64,000 nt of DNA from Alphaproteobacteria bacterium (GCA_002401695.1 NVTV01000001.1:420501-484500), one strand, 5' to 3'; positions 53,641-63,381 are shown, counted from the first letter of the stretch. Notes: generated from the sequence alone by a model not told the origin. Program-made: numbers and translations.

Positions 53641-54621
53641 CTATTTTCTAAGTATTTTCAGTATATTAGCCATACAACTTGGTGTATCACATTCAAATTG
53701 CATTTGCTTTTTCGACGCCGGATGAACAAAGGATATATGCCTTGCAAACAACATCTGATGTGGTAAATCGACCATTTCTTTAATAAATTCATTGTCGTAG
53801 CCAGCATTTTTAATTTTTGCTATTAAGGCGGTCTGTTGAGGCCCATAAAGAGAATCACCAATCAACGGATGACCAAGTGCCTCCATATGCACACGGATTT
53901 GATGGGTGCGACCCGTCTCCAACTTACATTCAACCAGAGAACAAGCCTCCCCATAATTTTCAATAACTTTATAATGCGTACGGGCATCACGTGGGGTATT
54001 GCTCATCACACTCATCTTTAAACGATTATGGCGATGACGGCCTATCTCTCTGTTAACCGTTCCCTTTATCGGCATAGGAACCCCAAGCACAAGCGCGTGG
54101 TAAATACGGCTTAATGTGCGATCCGCAAACTGCGCAGACAGATATTGATGCGCATGGTCATTCTTAGCAATCATAATTAAACCACTGGTATCTTTATCTA
54201 AACGGTGAACAATGCCCGGGCGAATAACGCCACCAATACCTGACAGACTATCGCCACAATGATGCAACAGTGCATTCACCAAAGTCCCGTTCCAATTTCC
54301 CGCTCCGGGATGAACAACCATTCCCGCGGCTTTATTCACCACCAACAGATCATCATCTTCGTAAACGATATCCAGTGGAATATCTTCTGCCTCAGGTTCT
54401 CCATCTTCCGGTTCCGGCACACATACGCCCAGCACATCACCCTCTGCAATCTTGGTTGAAGCCGATTTTAAAACCACATCATTCAAAGTGACCTGCCCCT
54501 CTGTAATCAGCTTTTGCAGTCTGGAACGCGACAATTCATCACAAACCACACTCAAAAACTTATCTGCGCGCAACTTGATGTGTTGCTCTTCCGCAACGAA
54601 ACTTAACCTGTTTTCTTCCAT
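53641..54621 (-). CDS. rluD: RluD-family large-subunit rRNA pseudouridine synthase
   Basis: A 326-residue RluA/RluD-family enzyme, probably for 23S rRNA helix 69 (positions 1911, 1915 and 1917 in E. coli). An S4 RNA-binding domain lies at about 18-75 (RADKFLSVVCDELSRSRLQK). The catalytic motif HRLDKDTSG with the essential Asp follows, then GRTHQIRVHMEALGHPLIGD. Length fits RluD. The RluD versus RluA/RluC choice is by overall similarity and length. Start is 31 bp downstream of the neighbouring secreted-protein gene. Confidence 0.9.
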   Translation of the reverse strand: MEENRLSFVAEEQHIKLRADKFLSVVCDELSRSRLQKLITEGQVTLNDVVLKSASTKIAEGDVLGVCVPEPEDGEPEAEDIPLDIVYEDDDLLVVNKAAGMVVHPGAGNWNGTLVNALLHHCGDSLSGIGGVIRPGIVHRLDKDTSGLIMIAKNDHAHQYLSAQFADRTLSRIYHALVLGVPMPIKGTVNREIGRHRHNRLKMSVMSNTPRDARTHYKVIENYGEACSLVECKLETGRTHQIRVHMEALGHPLIGDSLYGPQQTALIAKIKNAGYDNEFIKEMVDLPHQMLFARHISFVHPASKKQMQFECDTPSCMANILKILRK

Positions 54622-54652
54622 TACTATAATAACCTATTGTTTTTAAATTAAA

Positions 54653-56260
54653 TTATCTTCTGCATGGGTCGGTGTATGTGTCTGGCATATCGCCGATTAA
54701 CACCCACCCATCCCTTGTTACTACATTATGTCCAATCTCATGCATAGCCGATTCTTTTTGCTTTTCCACCTCATGGTGTCCAGAATTATCGGCTGAATGC
54801 GCTTCCTGTTCATTTAATTTATTTTTCAACATCGCCAATCCCTCTTTGGTCTTTTCCGATAGATCAACATCAGGAAGGTTAATATAACCTTTTTCTTTCA
54901 AAGGTGGATTAACATCAACAACCTTAACAATCTCCTCTACCTTATCTTTCACGCGCACATGTGCATATCCCGCCATAACACGCCCGCCATTATGCCCCTC
55001 TATCATCTGGGATATTGACACACCGCGCCCATAATAATATGAATCACCGGACAACGTAACACCGCGCGGAGACAAGGTTAACAAATGTGCATAATCCATA
55101 TTTTCAGGAATTATTTTATCATCAAACGGTAAAGATTCCTTATCGTCCATATATACCATATCGATAACAGAAACTTTTGAGCGCGCCATCATCATTAAAG
55201 TAATCAACCCACCCTTACTCACATACATCCCCTGCGCAGAATAATCATGATGCCCGGTTCCACCATGATAATATCGCTGCCACATCGTCTGCCCATTATC
55301 CCCGTCCAACAACATAAGCCACCCCCCCCAAGGATTAGAATCGGCTGGAAGGACATCCCCAAACACAAGAACATAACGATCACGGTAACCAGCTGACATT
55401 TTTATCTTAGCCGATAAGCCTCGACCATATTCCCTTTGCCAGACCAATGACAGATCCGCATGCAAGCGCAAAACCCACGCAATTTGCTTTCCGATATTAT
55501 TTTCGAAATATCCAGTAGCGATATAACCGATTCCCCCACCGTCAAATTTCGACACGGTAAGACCTAATATTTCACTATCCTTCCCCATAATATATCCGCG
55601 ACTAAACTGATCGTTTCCATTTTTATCCAACAGGTACACAAAAGCCTTTTTACGCAATGTTTTATTTTTACCTTCGCCCATTGTGGACTCAGCCGTCACA
55701 GAAACAACCCAACCCTGTCCATTCGCGGACACGATAATATCCGTTGCGAGCAAATCAAAACTCTTATCTTCAATTGTTTTCTGCGATACCAGCGCAAGGT
55801 TCTTATCAAAAAAACCCAACCAGAGCGACGTGCGCGCCTGTGATTTACGCCTATTCGCCATAACCAGATAACCATCACCATGACGCAGCATTTTTACAAT
55901 ACCGCGTAAGCCGCTAATTTTATGGTGTTTTTCTCTTATTTTCCGACCTCGATGGTCAAAATGAACAAACATAAGAGAAGGCGCGCCCCCCACGGCAGAA
56001 CGCATTTCCCCGACAGCCAGCACATCCTTTTCCAAATTAACCACAGATACAAAGGCCTCATCACGCTGATCTTTACCATAGGCACTATCCCAAACCGTGT
56101 AAGATCCCGGATCAGGATGATAGAGTTTTGTCACCATCTCATAATGCGCTTCACATTGCTGCGCCTTACTCGTCTGCGGTATAACAATGGCTATACTCAC
56201 AAATAAAAGCGCATAAAAAGAGTTTGAAATAAAAAAATTATTGAGCATCGTCGTCATCAC
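54653..56260 (-). CDS. Secreted hypothetical protein, possible beta-propeller
   Basis: A 535-residue protein with an N-terminal signal peptide (hydrophobic stretch about 12-28, cleavage near TSKA-QQ). ATGs at 56260, 56257 and 56248 are all possible starts. Repeated strand motifs such as GDGYLVMANRRKS, GGGIGYIATGYFEN and DRYVLVFGDVLP, about 55-60 residues apart, suggest a beta-propeller of the kind seen in secreted WD40-like or Kelch-like bacterial proteins. The C-terminal 90 residues are polar with a helix. It shares the strand with rluD downstream. No enzyme signature is seen. Confidence 0.6.
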   Translation of the reverse strand: MMTTMLNNFFISNSFYALLFVSIAIVIPQTSKAQQCEAHYEMVTKLYHPDPGSYTVWDSAYGKDQRDEAFVSVVNLEKDVLAVGEMRSAVGGAPSLMFVHFDHRGRKIREKHHKISGLRGIVKMLRHGDGYLVMANRRKSQARTSLWLGFFDKNLALVSQKTIEDKSFDLLATDIIVSANGQGWVVSVTAESTMGEGKNKTLRKKAFVYLLDKNGNDQFSRGYIMGKDSEILGLTVSKFDGGGIGYIATGYFENNIGKQIAWVLRLHADLSLVWQREYGRGLSAKIKMSAGYRDRYVLVFGDVLPADSNPWGGWLMLLDGDNGQTMWQRYYHGGTGHHDYSAQGMYVSKGGLITLMMMARSKVSVIDMVYMDDKESLPFDDKIIPENMDYAHLLTLSPRGVTLSGDSYYYGRGVSISQMIEGHNGGRVMAGYAHVRVKDKVEEIVKVVDVNPPLKEKGYINLPDVDLSEKTKEGLAMLKNKLNEQEAHSADNSGHHEVEKQKESAMHEIGHNVVTRDGWVLIGDMPDTYTDPCRR

Positions 56261-56332
56261 GTTTAGGGTAAAGTATGTTGTTAGGAAAGATATCCCCTAA
56301 CTTATCCACAAGTGTAGAGCCGAATAAGTAAA

Positions 56333-57379
56333 ATGTCTATGAGAGTTCTTATTATCAGCGATGCATGGCATCCACAAATTAACGGCGTCGTGCGCACATA
56401 TGAACACCTTAGCCGTGAATTAATGGCCGTGGGACATCACGTTGAAGTCATTGGCCCTGCTGACTTTGCGGCCAGTGTCCCCATGCCCTTTTATCCAGAA
56501 ATAAAGTTGGTGATCCGCCCCTTCAGACGTTTAAAACGATTGATAAAAGACTTTAAACCCGACAAAGTTCACATCGCAACCGAAGGGCCATTAGGCTGGG
56601 CGGCACGTAAATACTGCATAAAAAACGATATCAAGTTTACCAGCTGCTATCACACGCAATTCCCTGATTATGTTGCCAAGCGTTTTGCGTGGCTTATCCC
56701 GCCGCTCTATAATATTGTGCACCGCATCGGCATTCGCATCGTTCGCCATTTTCATGCCCCCTCAAACACCCTTATGGTTGCCACAAAAAGCCTGGAAACA
56801 CAGTTGCTGGAGTGGGATTTCAAGACCGTTATAAAACCTCTTTCACGCGGCGTAGAATCCTCTATTTTTCACCCGAACAAAAGCCCCGATGAAGAAAATC
56901 TACTCAGCAACCTCAAATCTCCTATTGCTCTTTATGTCGGACGGATCGCGATTGAAAAAAACCTTGAAGATTTTCTGGATATGGAATGGAGCGGCAGCAA
57001 AATCATGGTTGGTGACGGCCCAACGCGCAGCTCATTGGAAAAACAATATCCCGACGCCATTTTTGTCGGCAAAAAAACCCGTGAAGAGCTTGCCAGTTAT
57101 TACCGCGCCGCCGATGTCTTTGTTTTCCCGTCAAAAACCGATACTTTCGGCATCGTACTGATTGAGGCTTTAGCCTGTGGCCTTCCCGTTGCCGCCTATA
57201 ATGTAATCGGCCCCAAGGACATCATCATCCATGATTACCTCGGCGCGCTAAGCGATACAGATCTTGCCGACGCCACGACGTGCGCGCTAGAACAGGTTAA
57301 TCCAGATAAATGCGTGCAACATGTAAAAGATAATTACAGCTGGAAAGCCGCAGGCAAGCAGTTCATTGATGCTTTATGA
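56333..57379 (+). CDS. GT4-family glycosyltransferase
   Basis: A 348-residue glycosyltransferase of the GT-B fold, family 4. The N-terminal domain begins RVLIISDAWHPQINGVVRTY, which is characteristic of lipid-linked mannosyl- or sulfoquinovosyl-type transferases (MgtA/PimB/SqdX-like). The C-terminal nucleotide-sugar site is marked by LYVGRIAIEKNLEDFL, ADVFVFPSKTDTFGIVLIEA and GLPVAAYN. The likely donor is a GDP- or UDP-sugar, the acceptor diacylglycerol or a lipid; neither is shown. It is divergent from the secreted gene at 54653, with 72 bp between starts. Confidence 0.85.
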   Translation: MSMRVLIISDAWHPQINGVVRTYEHLSRELMAVGHHVEVIGPADFAASVPMPFYPEIKLVIRPFRRLKRLIKDFKPDKVHIATEGPLGWAARKYCIKNDIKFTSCYHTQFPDYVAKRFAWLIPPLYNIVHRIGIRIVRHFHAPSNTLMVATKSLETQLLEWDFKTVIKPLSRGVESSIFHPNKSPDEENLLSNLKSPIALYVGRIAIEKNLEDFLDMEWSGSKIMVGDGPTRSSLEKQYPDAIFVGKKTREELASYYRAADVFVFPSKTDTFGIVLIEALACGLPVAAYNVIGPKDIIIHDYLGALSDTDLADATTCALEQVNPDKCVQHVKDNYSWKAAGKQFIDAL

Positions 57380-57387
57380 TACACACA

Positions 57388-57410
57388 AAAAGCAATAACC
57401 ATTTGCTTTT
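57388..57410. terminator. Weak bidirectional terminator-like hairpin
   Basis: AAAAGCAA, 7-bp loop, TTGCTTTT. It lies 8 bp after the glycosyltransferase stop and before cpdR. The stem is AT-rich, so efficiency is doubtful. Confidence 0.35.
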
Positions 57411-57461
57411 CAACCCCTATTTTTTCTACACTCAAACAAATGGTAGGCTAACGGAGATTAT

Positions 57462-57827
57462 ATGGCCAATATATTACTGGCAGAAGACGATAAATCGATG
57501 CTGAACTTTTTAGTTCTGGCCTTAGAACGTGCCAACCACAAGGTCACTGCGACACAAAGCGGCATCGATGCCTTAAACGCCCTGAAGGAAAGAATCGATT
57601 TCGACCTCCTCCTCACCGATATCGTTATGCCGGGCATTGACGGAATAGAACTCGCCCACAAAGCCACCGAGACCCATCCCGATATAAAAATCATGTTTAT
57701 TACCGGATTTGCCGCCATGGCCATGCGCAGCGACAGCGATGAAACACCAAAAAATTCCAAAACAATGTCAAAACCATTCCATCTCAATGATTTGGTTGAG
57801 CAAGTTGAGAAGATTTTGGCGGGTTAG
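57462..57827 (+). CDS. cpdR: Response regulator CpdR
   Basis: A 121-residue single-domain receiver that controls ClpXP polar localisation and proteolysis of cell-cycle proteins in alphaproteobacteria. Phosphoacceptor Asp53 lies in LLTDIVMPGIDG, acidic Asp9 and Asp10 in LLAEDDKSM, and the Lys in SKPFHLNDL. The conserved IMFITGFAAMAM stretch and the length match CpdR closely. It normally receives phosphate from CckA via ChpT; neither is in the window. It supports alphaproteobacterial origin. Confidence 0.92.
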   Translation: MANILLAEDDKSMLNFLVLALERANHKVTATQSGIDALNALKERIDFDLLLTDIVMPGIDGIELAHKATETHPDIKIMFITGFAAMAMRSDSDETPKNSKTMSKPFHLNDLVEQVEKILAG

Positions 57828-57952
57828 CCCAATGCATACACACTGAATATTTTGATAAACAAGCGCTGAAGGGAAAGCGCATGATTTTCGCTTTGCTTAA
57901 TCATGCATAAGATTTTTTATAGTGTGCTTTGCACCCTGATAAAATCTAAAAA

Positions 57953-58027
57953 TGGTGGGCGGTACAGGGATTGAACCTGTGACCCCTTGCGTGTCGAGCA
58001 AGTGCTCTACCGCTGAGCTAACCGCCC
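57953..58027 (-). tRNA. tRNA-Val (anticodon GAC)
   Basis: A 75-nt tRNA with acceptor stem GGGCGGT/ACCGCCC, D arm GCTC/GAGC, anticodon stem CTTGC/GCAAG with loop TCGACAC, T arm with GGTTCAATCCC, and encoded CCA. Confidence 0.95.
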
Positions 58028-58048
58028 ACTCTAAGCGATAGGAGGATA

Positions 58049-58077
58049 GTGATACGTGCAATAGATGAAAGTTTCAA
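58049..58077 (-). promoter_or_regulatory. Putative sigma-70 promoter of tRNA-Val
   Basis: On the minus strand: TTGAAA (58077-58072), 17-bp spacer, TATCAC (58054-58049). The expected start is about 15 bp before the tRNA 5' end. Confidence 0.45.
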
Positions 58078-58132
58078 GCCCCAATTTTCAAATAATTCAC
58101 CAAAAATGTTACCAACGATATGATCGGCGATA

Positions 58133-59494
58133 TTAAGGGTGATCGGAAACGCCTTCGCTCTCCTCGGGGTAATCGACATCTGTGATATGCTCTGTCTCGG
58201 TATTCGAGAGTTTAGACACCACATAAAACAGCACAGTAAACCCAATCACCGCAGCGTTCAGATCATAAAACAACGTAACCAGCATCGTTCCGGCGATAAA
58301 CATAAGCTCAGCATGAGAAATAAACCCCGGTGCCGATTTATCTGCTGGCACTTTGCCCCGCATTTGCGCCACATACAGCTTCAAAGGTTGCCAATCAAAC
58401 ACATCATAGCCAACTTTAAACAAGATCCCGCAGAACACCGCAGAAGGAATTAACGAAAAGAAATCTTTAAACAAAGAAATCTCTACAAACACAAACAGAC
58501 CAACACATACACCAGCGAGGCGCATCGTTGCGTTTTCCTTTAGCATCAGGACAGAGCGAATAGTTGCCTGCGCGCCGGGAATACCGCCGACCATCGCCGC
58601 CAAGCCATTTGCCGCCCCTTGCGCCATCAATTCTTTATTCTGGCGCGTGCGCTCTCCGCTCATATTATCGACAACAAGAGAGGTCAACAGCGTATCAAGG
58701 TAACAAAGCAATGTCAGCTGCAAGGCAAAAGGCAATGCAATCATCAAATCACTCATCGTCAAACCATGCGGCACTTGCGCAGAAATGACGTTACCAAGAT
58801 CGCTCAACGTATTCACATCGCTCTCTAAAGAGGTGAATTGCACCGGCAAGTGCGCTATATACGCAAAAGCAGAGCTAATCAGGATCGCGAGCAATGTTCC
58901 GGGCAAATACACCGCCAACTTTGGTGATATTTTCTTTAAAATCATCGGACAAACAAAAATAAGAATAATCGTCATCACCGTAATAACGGCATTCCACAAC
59001 ATAACCCCCGATAACGCCGTTGTGCCACTAAGGCCAAACAACACTTTCATTTGACTATTCCAAATCAACAAAGCAATACCGCTCATAAAGCCTGAAACAA
59101 CAACATTAGGGATCAAATTAATAAACCGGCCAAGGCGCAATAATCCGGAAATAATCAAGAATCCAGACATTAAAAGGAACACCAAAGTTATAAACTGATC
59201 ATTGGAAAGCTGCGCTTCATATTCACTAACCGCAAAGGCGATCACAACAGCTGTGATTGTACTCATCGGCGCCGTCGGGCCGGAACATTGCACCCGCGTC
59301 CCGCCAAACATCGCGGTTATAAACGCAATAACCCCTGCGGAAATCATCCCCGCAAACGCACCGCGCCCCGATAAAATACCCAATGACGCGCCAAGACTAA
59401 TTGCAACAAAGCTGACCGCCAGACCAATGGCTATATTCTTAAACAATTCTTCTAAAGAATTTTTTCGGGAAGATGTATCCATAATTGATGCCAT
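58133..59494 (-). CDS. SulP-family anion transporter
   Basis: A 453-residue inner-membrane transporter of the SulP/SLC26 family (sulfate, bicarbonate or similar anions). It has about 10-12 membrane segments, with VSFVAISLGASLGILSGRGA and the conserved GTRVQCSGPTAPMSTI, IPGAQATIRS and FCGILFKVGYDVFDW stretches. The C-terminal STAS domain found in most members is absent; the protein ends in a short acidic tail. The substrate cannot be told. It is a lone gene beside tRNA-Val. Confidence 0.85.
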   Translation of the reverse strand: MASIMDTSSRKNSLEELFKNIAIGLAVSFVAISLGASLGILSGRGAFAGMISAGVIAFITAMFGGTRVQCSGPTAPMSTITAVVIAFAVSEYEAQLSNDQFITLVFLLMSGFLIISGLLRLGRFINLIPNVVVSGFMSGIALLIWNSQMKVLFGLSGTTALSGVMLWNAVITVMTIILIFVCPMILKKISPKLAVYLPGTLLAILISSAFAYIAHLPVQFTSLESDVNTLSDLGNVISAQVPHGLTMSDLMIALPFALQLTLLCYLDTLLTSLVVDNMSGERTRQNKELMAQGAANGLAAMVGGIPGAQATIRSVLMLKENATMRLAGVCVGLFVFVEISLFKDFFSLIPSAVFCGILFKVGYDVFDWQPLKLYVAQMRGKVPADKSAPGFISHAELMFIAGTMLVTLFYDLNAAVIGFTVLFYVVSKLSNTETEHITDVDYPEESEGVSDHP

Positions 59495-59662
59495 TCAAAA
59501 CGCGCAATAATATTTCAACGCATAAAAAACATGTTTTACAACCTAAGTCAAAATTTCTTTTTAGGAATTATTAAGAAAAATACTATATAAATATGTTAAA
59601 TATATTGACTTAAAAGCAGAGAGTTGTTACACCCACGTCAAATATAAAAATAGGTGATAAAA

Positions 59663-60169
59663 ATGAGCATCAAACCAGAAGATCTAAAGCTAGAAGAAAT
59701 CCACAATACCGTTGCATCACTGAAAGATTGGGCCGGCGGGCTTACAGATGTAAATGTCTCCCCTGAAAGCGTTGCTGCCATTTATAATGAGGAATATGCC
59801 GAGCTAAAAGGCACACTAGCCTCTGAATCTGTTTTTACAAATGCCGGCATCACAAATTATTTTGAGAAACTCCTCGATAAAACATATGATGGACAGATTG
59901 GGGTTACCTTTAATTCTATTGCCCCTAACGCCGATTATGACGGATGTGTTGGTCATTACACGTTTAGTTTTCTAAATAAAGACCAAGAAAAAACAGACTT
60001 ACACGCCACATTTGAATTCAAAGCCAGTAAAGACAGTAATGGCCTTACTTACCATCATTCTTACAAGGCAGAAGAAACACCAAAAGAACTTGAAGACCAG
60101 CTTCCTGACGATTATCAAAGTTTTGAAGGCGACGAGCCCGACGCTCTGGACTCTATAGATTTAGGGTAA
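59663..60169 (+). CDS. Hypothetical acidic protein
   Basis: A 168-residue acidic soluble protein that I do not recognise. The ATG at 59663 is favoured by an AGGTGA Shine-Dalgarno about 6 nt upstream; a GTG at 59654 gives three extra residues. The fold looks alpha at the N-terminus (to about 75) and beta after it (HYTFSFLNKDQEKTDLHATF). It sits between the SulP gene and the Tad genes without clear operon partners. Confidence 0.55.
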   Translation: MSIKPEDLKLEEIHNTVASLKDWAGGLTDVNVSPESVAAIYNEEYAELKGTLASESVFTNAGITNYFEKLLDKTYDGQIGVTFNSIAPNADYDGCVGHYTFSFLNKDQEKTDLHATFEFKASKDSNGLTYHHSYKAEETPKELEDQLPDDYQSFEGDEPDALDSIDLG

Positions 60170-60186
60170 AGCCAGCGGCTTTGCCC
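60164..60186 (+). terminator. Hairpin at the end of the acidic-protein gene
   Basis: GGGTAAAGCC, loop AGC, GGCTTTGCCC: a 10-bp stem with one G-T pair, overlapping the stop codon. No T-tract follows, so it may be a processing or stability hairpin rather than an intrinsic terminator. Confidence 0.4.
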
Positions 60187-60311
60187 CACCCCACCCCATG
60201 ACACTATAAAAAAGACGCTATAAAAAAATAGTGATCTTTTAACTATTTCACGCTATACTTATGGGATAGCTATCCTGCTATTTCCTTTTTCCCGATTACT
60301 GGGTGTTTCAA

Positions 60312-60893
60312 ATGATAAAAATACAAAAAATGAATATGACATTACGTGCAACCCTTGCCGTTGCGTTTCTGGCAATATCCGCGCCAGCCCATGCAGACAG
60401 CACGGTCGTGGATATATTGCCACCGATCACACATGCAAATACAATGGAAGTAGAAGATATCGGTGAGGCAACCCACCCGATCATTCGCTTAACGCCCGAT
60501 AAGTCAGAATTAATTCACCTTGATAACAGTGCCGCCAGCATCATTATCGGCAACCCCGCACATATCAGTGTTATCGCGGATTCTGCCAAATTAATCGTTG
60601 TTATACCAAAAGCACCAGGGGCAACGCATTTCACAGTTCTAGGTAAAAACGGACAAATCATCATGCAAAGGCATGTCATCGTTGCCAGCCCGAAAAAAGA
60701 TTATCTGCGCATTAAACGCACCTGCTCTGATGATGCTGAAAACTGTCAGAAAACCAGTGTTTTCTATTGCCCTGACATGTGTCATGAAATAAGATCAATG
60801 GAAGGGGCTGAAACATCCGTGGAAAAGGATGGCAGTGCAAATTCTGCGTCAAACAATAATGCGGCCTCTGCGCCGAACAATGAAACCGAATAA
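60312..60893 (+). CDS. Pilus-formation N-terminal domain protein (CpaC/RcpA-like fragment)
   Basis: A 193-residue exported protein with a signal peptide (cleavage near APAHA-DS). Residues about 60-135, with LIHLDNSAASIIIGNPAHIS, then VIADSAKLIVVIPKAPGATH and FTVLGKNGQI, match the T2SS/T3SS pilus N-terminal domain found at the start of CpaC/RcpA secretins. The secretin domain is missing: the protein ends in a Cys-containing, Asn/Ser-rich tail. Such stand-alone domains are found in some Tad loci. A GTG at 60303 is an alternative start. It is followed by the tadD-like gene after 30 bp. Confidence 0.75.
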   Translation: MIKIQKMNMTLRATLAVAFLAISAPAHADSTVVDILPPITHANTMEVEDIGEATHPIIRLTPDKSELIHLDNSAASIIIGNPAHISVIADSAKLIVVIPKAPGATHFTVLGKNGQIIMQRHVIVASPKKDYLRIKRTCSDDAENCQKTSVFYCPDMCHEIRSMEGAETSVEKDGSANSASNNNAASAPNNETE

Positions 60894-60923
60894 AAAAGCA
60901 AAAATATAAAAGGGCTACAGAGA

Positions 60924-61601
60924 ATGAAAAAATTTACGCGTTATATGGTTCTCGTCATTGCGATCGGACAACTTACAGCCTGCCAAACAACAAGCAGCAA
61001 TTCTGTCGAAACCACAAAAAAATCCGGCGACATCTCTGAACGTGTAGAATCCGCCCTCGAAAAAGTCGCATTATCCAATGGCTCTAAAACGGCAAGCCTT
61101 CTCTCTCTCGAAAAGAAATACAAGCGCAACAGCACAGACCCGATGAAAGCTCTGGCCTACGCCAAAGGATTACGTCATGCAAATTACCTTAATCGCGCCT
61201 CCCTTATCCTCACGCCTTTCACAAAATCGGGGGATGCATATCCGGGTATAAACACGGAAATATCAATGATCGCGCTTGGTCTTGGTAACTACGATTCTGC
61301 GGAAACCTACGCACAACAGGCTATTTTACAAAATCCGGAAGATCACAATGCATACCAAAATCTTGGCATTGCTTTAGATGCAAAAGAAATGCATCCCGAA
61401 GCAGAACGCGCCTTTCGCAAGGGATTGGAACACTGGAAAGGTGACCCAACGACAATTATGAATAACCTTGCCCTTAATCTCGCCACACAAGGATTCATTG
61501 ATGAAGCCATAGAAGTGCTGGAACGCGCACAAGCCCTCTCCCCTGATCGGATTGAAATTGAGCGCAACTTACGTATTATCCGCACATTAAACGAGCGATA
61601 A
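60924..61601 (+). CDS. tadD: TadD-like TPR lipoprotein
   Basis: A 225-residue lipoprotein with lipobox LTAC at about residue 20 and several TPR repeats in the C-terminal two thirds (for example NYDSAETYAQQAILQNPEDH and NAYQNLGIALDAKEMHPEAE). Lipid-anchored TPR proteins in Tad loci (TadD) act as pilotins or assembly chaperones of the Flp pilus secretin. The fit comes from architecture plus the nearby pilus-type gene and tadB/tadC. Confidence 0.8.
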   Translation: MKKFTRYMVLVIAIGQLTACQTTSSNSVETTKKSGDISERVESALEKVALSNGSKTASLLSLEKKYKRNSTDPMKALAYAKGLRHANYLNRASLILTPFTKSGDAYPGINTEISMIALGLGNYDSAETYAQQAILQNPEDHNAYQNLGIALDAKEMHPEAERAFRKGLEHWKGDPTTIMNNLALNLATQGFIDEAIEVLERAQALSPDRIEIERNLRIIRTLNER

Positions 61602-61607
61602 TTACAG

Positions 61608-62285
61608 ATGAAAAACACCCATTTTAACATCCCAACACCACATAAAGCATTTCTATTTTTCGCCCTATTAGTTACATCGCTGTGCGTTACAACGCCCCCT
61701 GCTTTTGCAAGAAAAGATGGCTGTGGGCAAGGCAAAGAGCTCAGCAGCGTACAATGCGATCCAAATGCCAAACCAGAAGACATTTTTCTAGATATGTGCC
61801 ATACACAATTCAAACAAACAGAGGGGTTTTGTGGCTGCTCTTTGGATTTCTACCGTGATGATATGTTGGCTGGACATGCATCAAGTTTTGATTACTACAA
61901 GGAACAATTTAAAAAGGCAGAAAAACTAATATTAGCATCGCCATCCATGGATAAAGCCACGCTGGACATGGTTTGCAATAAACTAAACAAGATAGACGAG
62001 TATAATTTTCTGAATTTTATGCGCCGCCCATTAGACGGAAAAACAACCCCGAAGAAAATACGCAAAGATCTAAATGAGTTTTTAAAAACCAAAAACACTG
62101 GTCTACCCCCCCTAGCGCAACATTGCGCAAACAAACGTACCATCGATGAATTTGACGCAAAAATATCACGACGTTCATTAGGTGTGAACGCCCCCCTAAC
62201 AACAGGTATGAAACGCATCCTATCCGGCTTTGGCGGAGGAAACCGCCTAATTGTCAAAGCCGCCTTTCGTCATGGATGCAAATAG
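61608..62285 (+). CDS. Secreted Cys-containing hypothetical protein
   Basis: A 225-residue protein with a signal peptide (hydrophobic about 12-28, cleavage near AFA-RK). The mature part has eight or more cysteines, with CGQGKELSSVQC and CHTQFKQTEGFCGC clustered at the N-terminus, which suggests disulfides in the periplasm or outside. Starting 6 bp after tadD, it belongs to the same operon and may be a pilus-associated or secreted factor. No family is recognised. Confidence 0.6.
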   Translation: MKNTHFNIPTPHKAFLFFALLVTSLCVTTPPAFARKDGCGQGKELSSVQCDPNAKPEDIFLDMCHTQFKQTEGFCGCSLDFYRDDMLAGHASSFDYYKEQFKKAEKLILASPSMDKATLDMVCNKLNKIDEYNFLNFMRRPLDGKTTPKKIRKDLNEFLKTKNTGLPPLAQHCANKRTIDEFDAKISRRSLGVNAPLTTGMKRILSGFGGGNRLIVKAAFRHGCK

Positions 62286-62427
62286 AATTAACAATACGAA
62301 ACGTAAGATAAGACATACCAAAATCGATAGTCAAAGAGATCTACTATCCTGCAAGGTATGGCATAGCGATGCGTATAAACATACGCAAAACGTAACGCAA
62401 GGCTGGCAAGATAATAAATATAGAAGG

Positions 62428-63381
62428 CTATCCGCCGCGCATGGCCGATACTTGCATACTCGCTGGCCCGAGGATAATAACAAACAGGACAGGCAAGAAA
62501 AACACAATCATCGGCACGGTCAACTTAGGAGGTAGAGAAGCCGCCTTTTGCTCCGCCGCCGCCATACGCATATCCCGCAATTCATCGGACATAATGCGCA
62601 TCGCTTGAGAAACAGATGTACCATATTGCTCAGCCTGTATCAGTGAGGTGGCAAAACTCTTGCCCGCTCCACTACCAACGCGGCGCGCAAAATCTTGCAG
62701 AGCTTTCCTGCGATCATTCAACATCGCCATCTCGGCACAAAGAATGCCCAGCTCCTCTGATAAAATTTCAGATTGATCGGCTACCTCTTCCGCTACGCGC
62801 TGCACGGTTTGCTCCAAACCAATACCGCCCTGCACACAAATCAACATCATATCCAGCGCATCAGGAAAACTCATATTAATTTCTTCCTGACGCTTAATAA
62901 TAATATTCTTAATCAAAATATCAGGCAATTTGAAACCAAACAGCGCACTACCAAACAACATAGACATTTGTATCAGATTGCTGAATTGCTTTTCCTCTGG
63001 CAAGACAGAAAGATAGAACGCACAAATACCAAGAAAAACCAACGGCAAAACAGCCCGTGAAATCAAAAACCGCATATGTGCTTTGGGATTACGTATCCCC
63101 GCTTGCAACATTTTATCACGCGCCTTTTCCCCCATTGAACCGGCAAGGCGTTGAAATCTATAAAACATCGCCATGTTATCACGCGCAGAGACACTGTCAT
63201 CTTTAATAATTTTATTGCCGCCTTCACGCGACAATTGATAAAGATCCTTACGGCGTTTTTCGATAATCGATCTAGTTTTTTCTTTCTTATCCGATTTCTG
63301 TAAAAACGGAAATGCAAACGCCGCGAAAGATATTCCCGCCGCAATCGCCGCAACCATAGTAATAAACATTTCATCGTTCAT
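62428..63381 (-). CDS. tadC: Tad secretion platform protein TadC
   Basis: A 317-residue inner-membrane protein of the type II secretion F family. It has a first membrane segment at the N-terminus, a cytoplasmic domain with FPDALDMMLICVQGGIGLEQ and FATSLIQAEQYGTSVSQAMR, and two C-terminal membrane segments. These motifs are characteristic of TadC, the partner of TadB in the Tad pilus platform. It lies 17 bp downstream of tadB on the same strand and convergent to the tadD operon. Confidence 0.9.
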   Translation of the reverse strand: MNDEMFITMVAAIAAGISFAAFAFPFLQKSDKKEKTRSIIEKRRKDLYQLSREGGNKIIKDDSVSARDNMAMFYRFQRLAGSMGEKARDKMLQAGIRNPKAHMRFLISRAVLPLVFLGICAFYLSVLPEEKQFSNLIQMSMLFGSALFGFKLPDILIKNIIIKRQEEINMSFPDALDMMLICVQGGIGLEQTVQRVAEEVADQSEILSEELGILCAEMAMLNDRRKALQDFARRVGSGAGKSFATSLIQAEQYGTSVSQAMRIMSDELRDMRMAAAEQKAASLPPKLTVPMIVFFLPVLFVIILGPASMQVSAMRGG

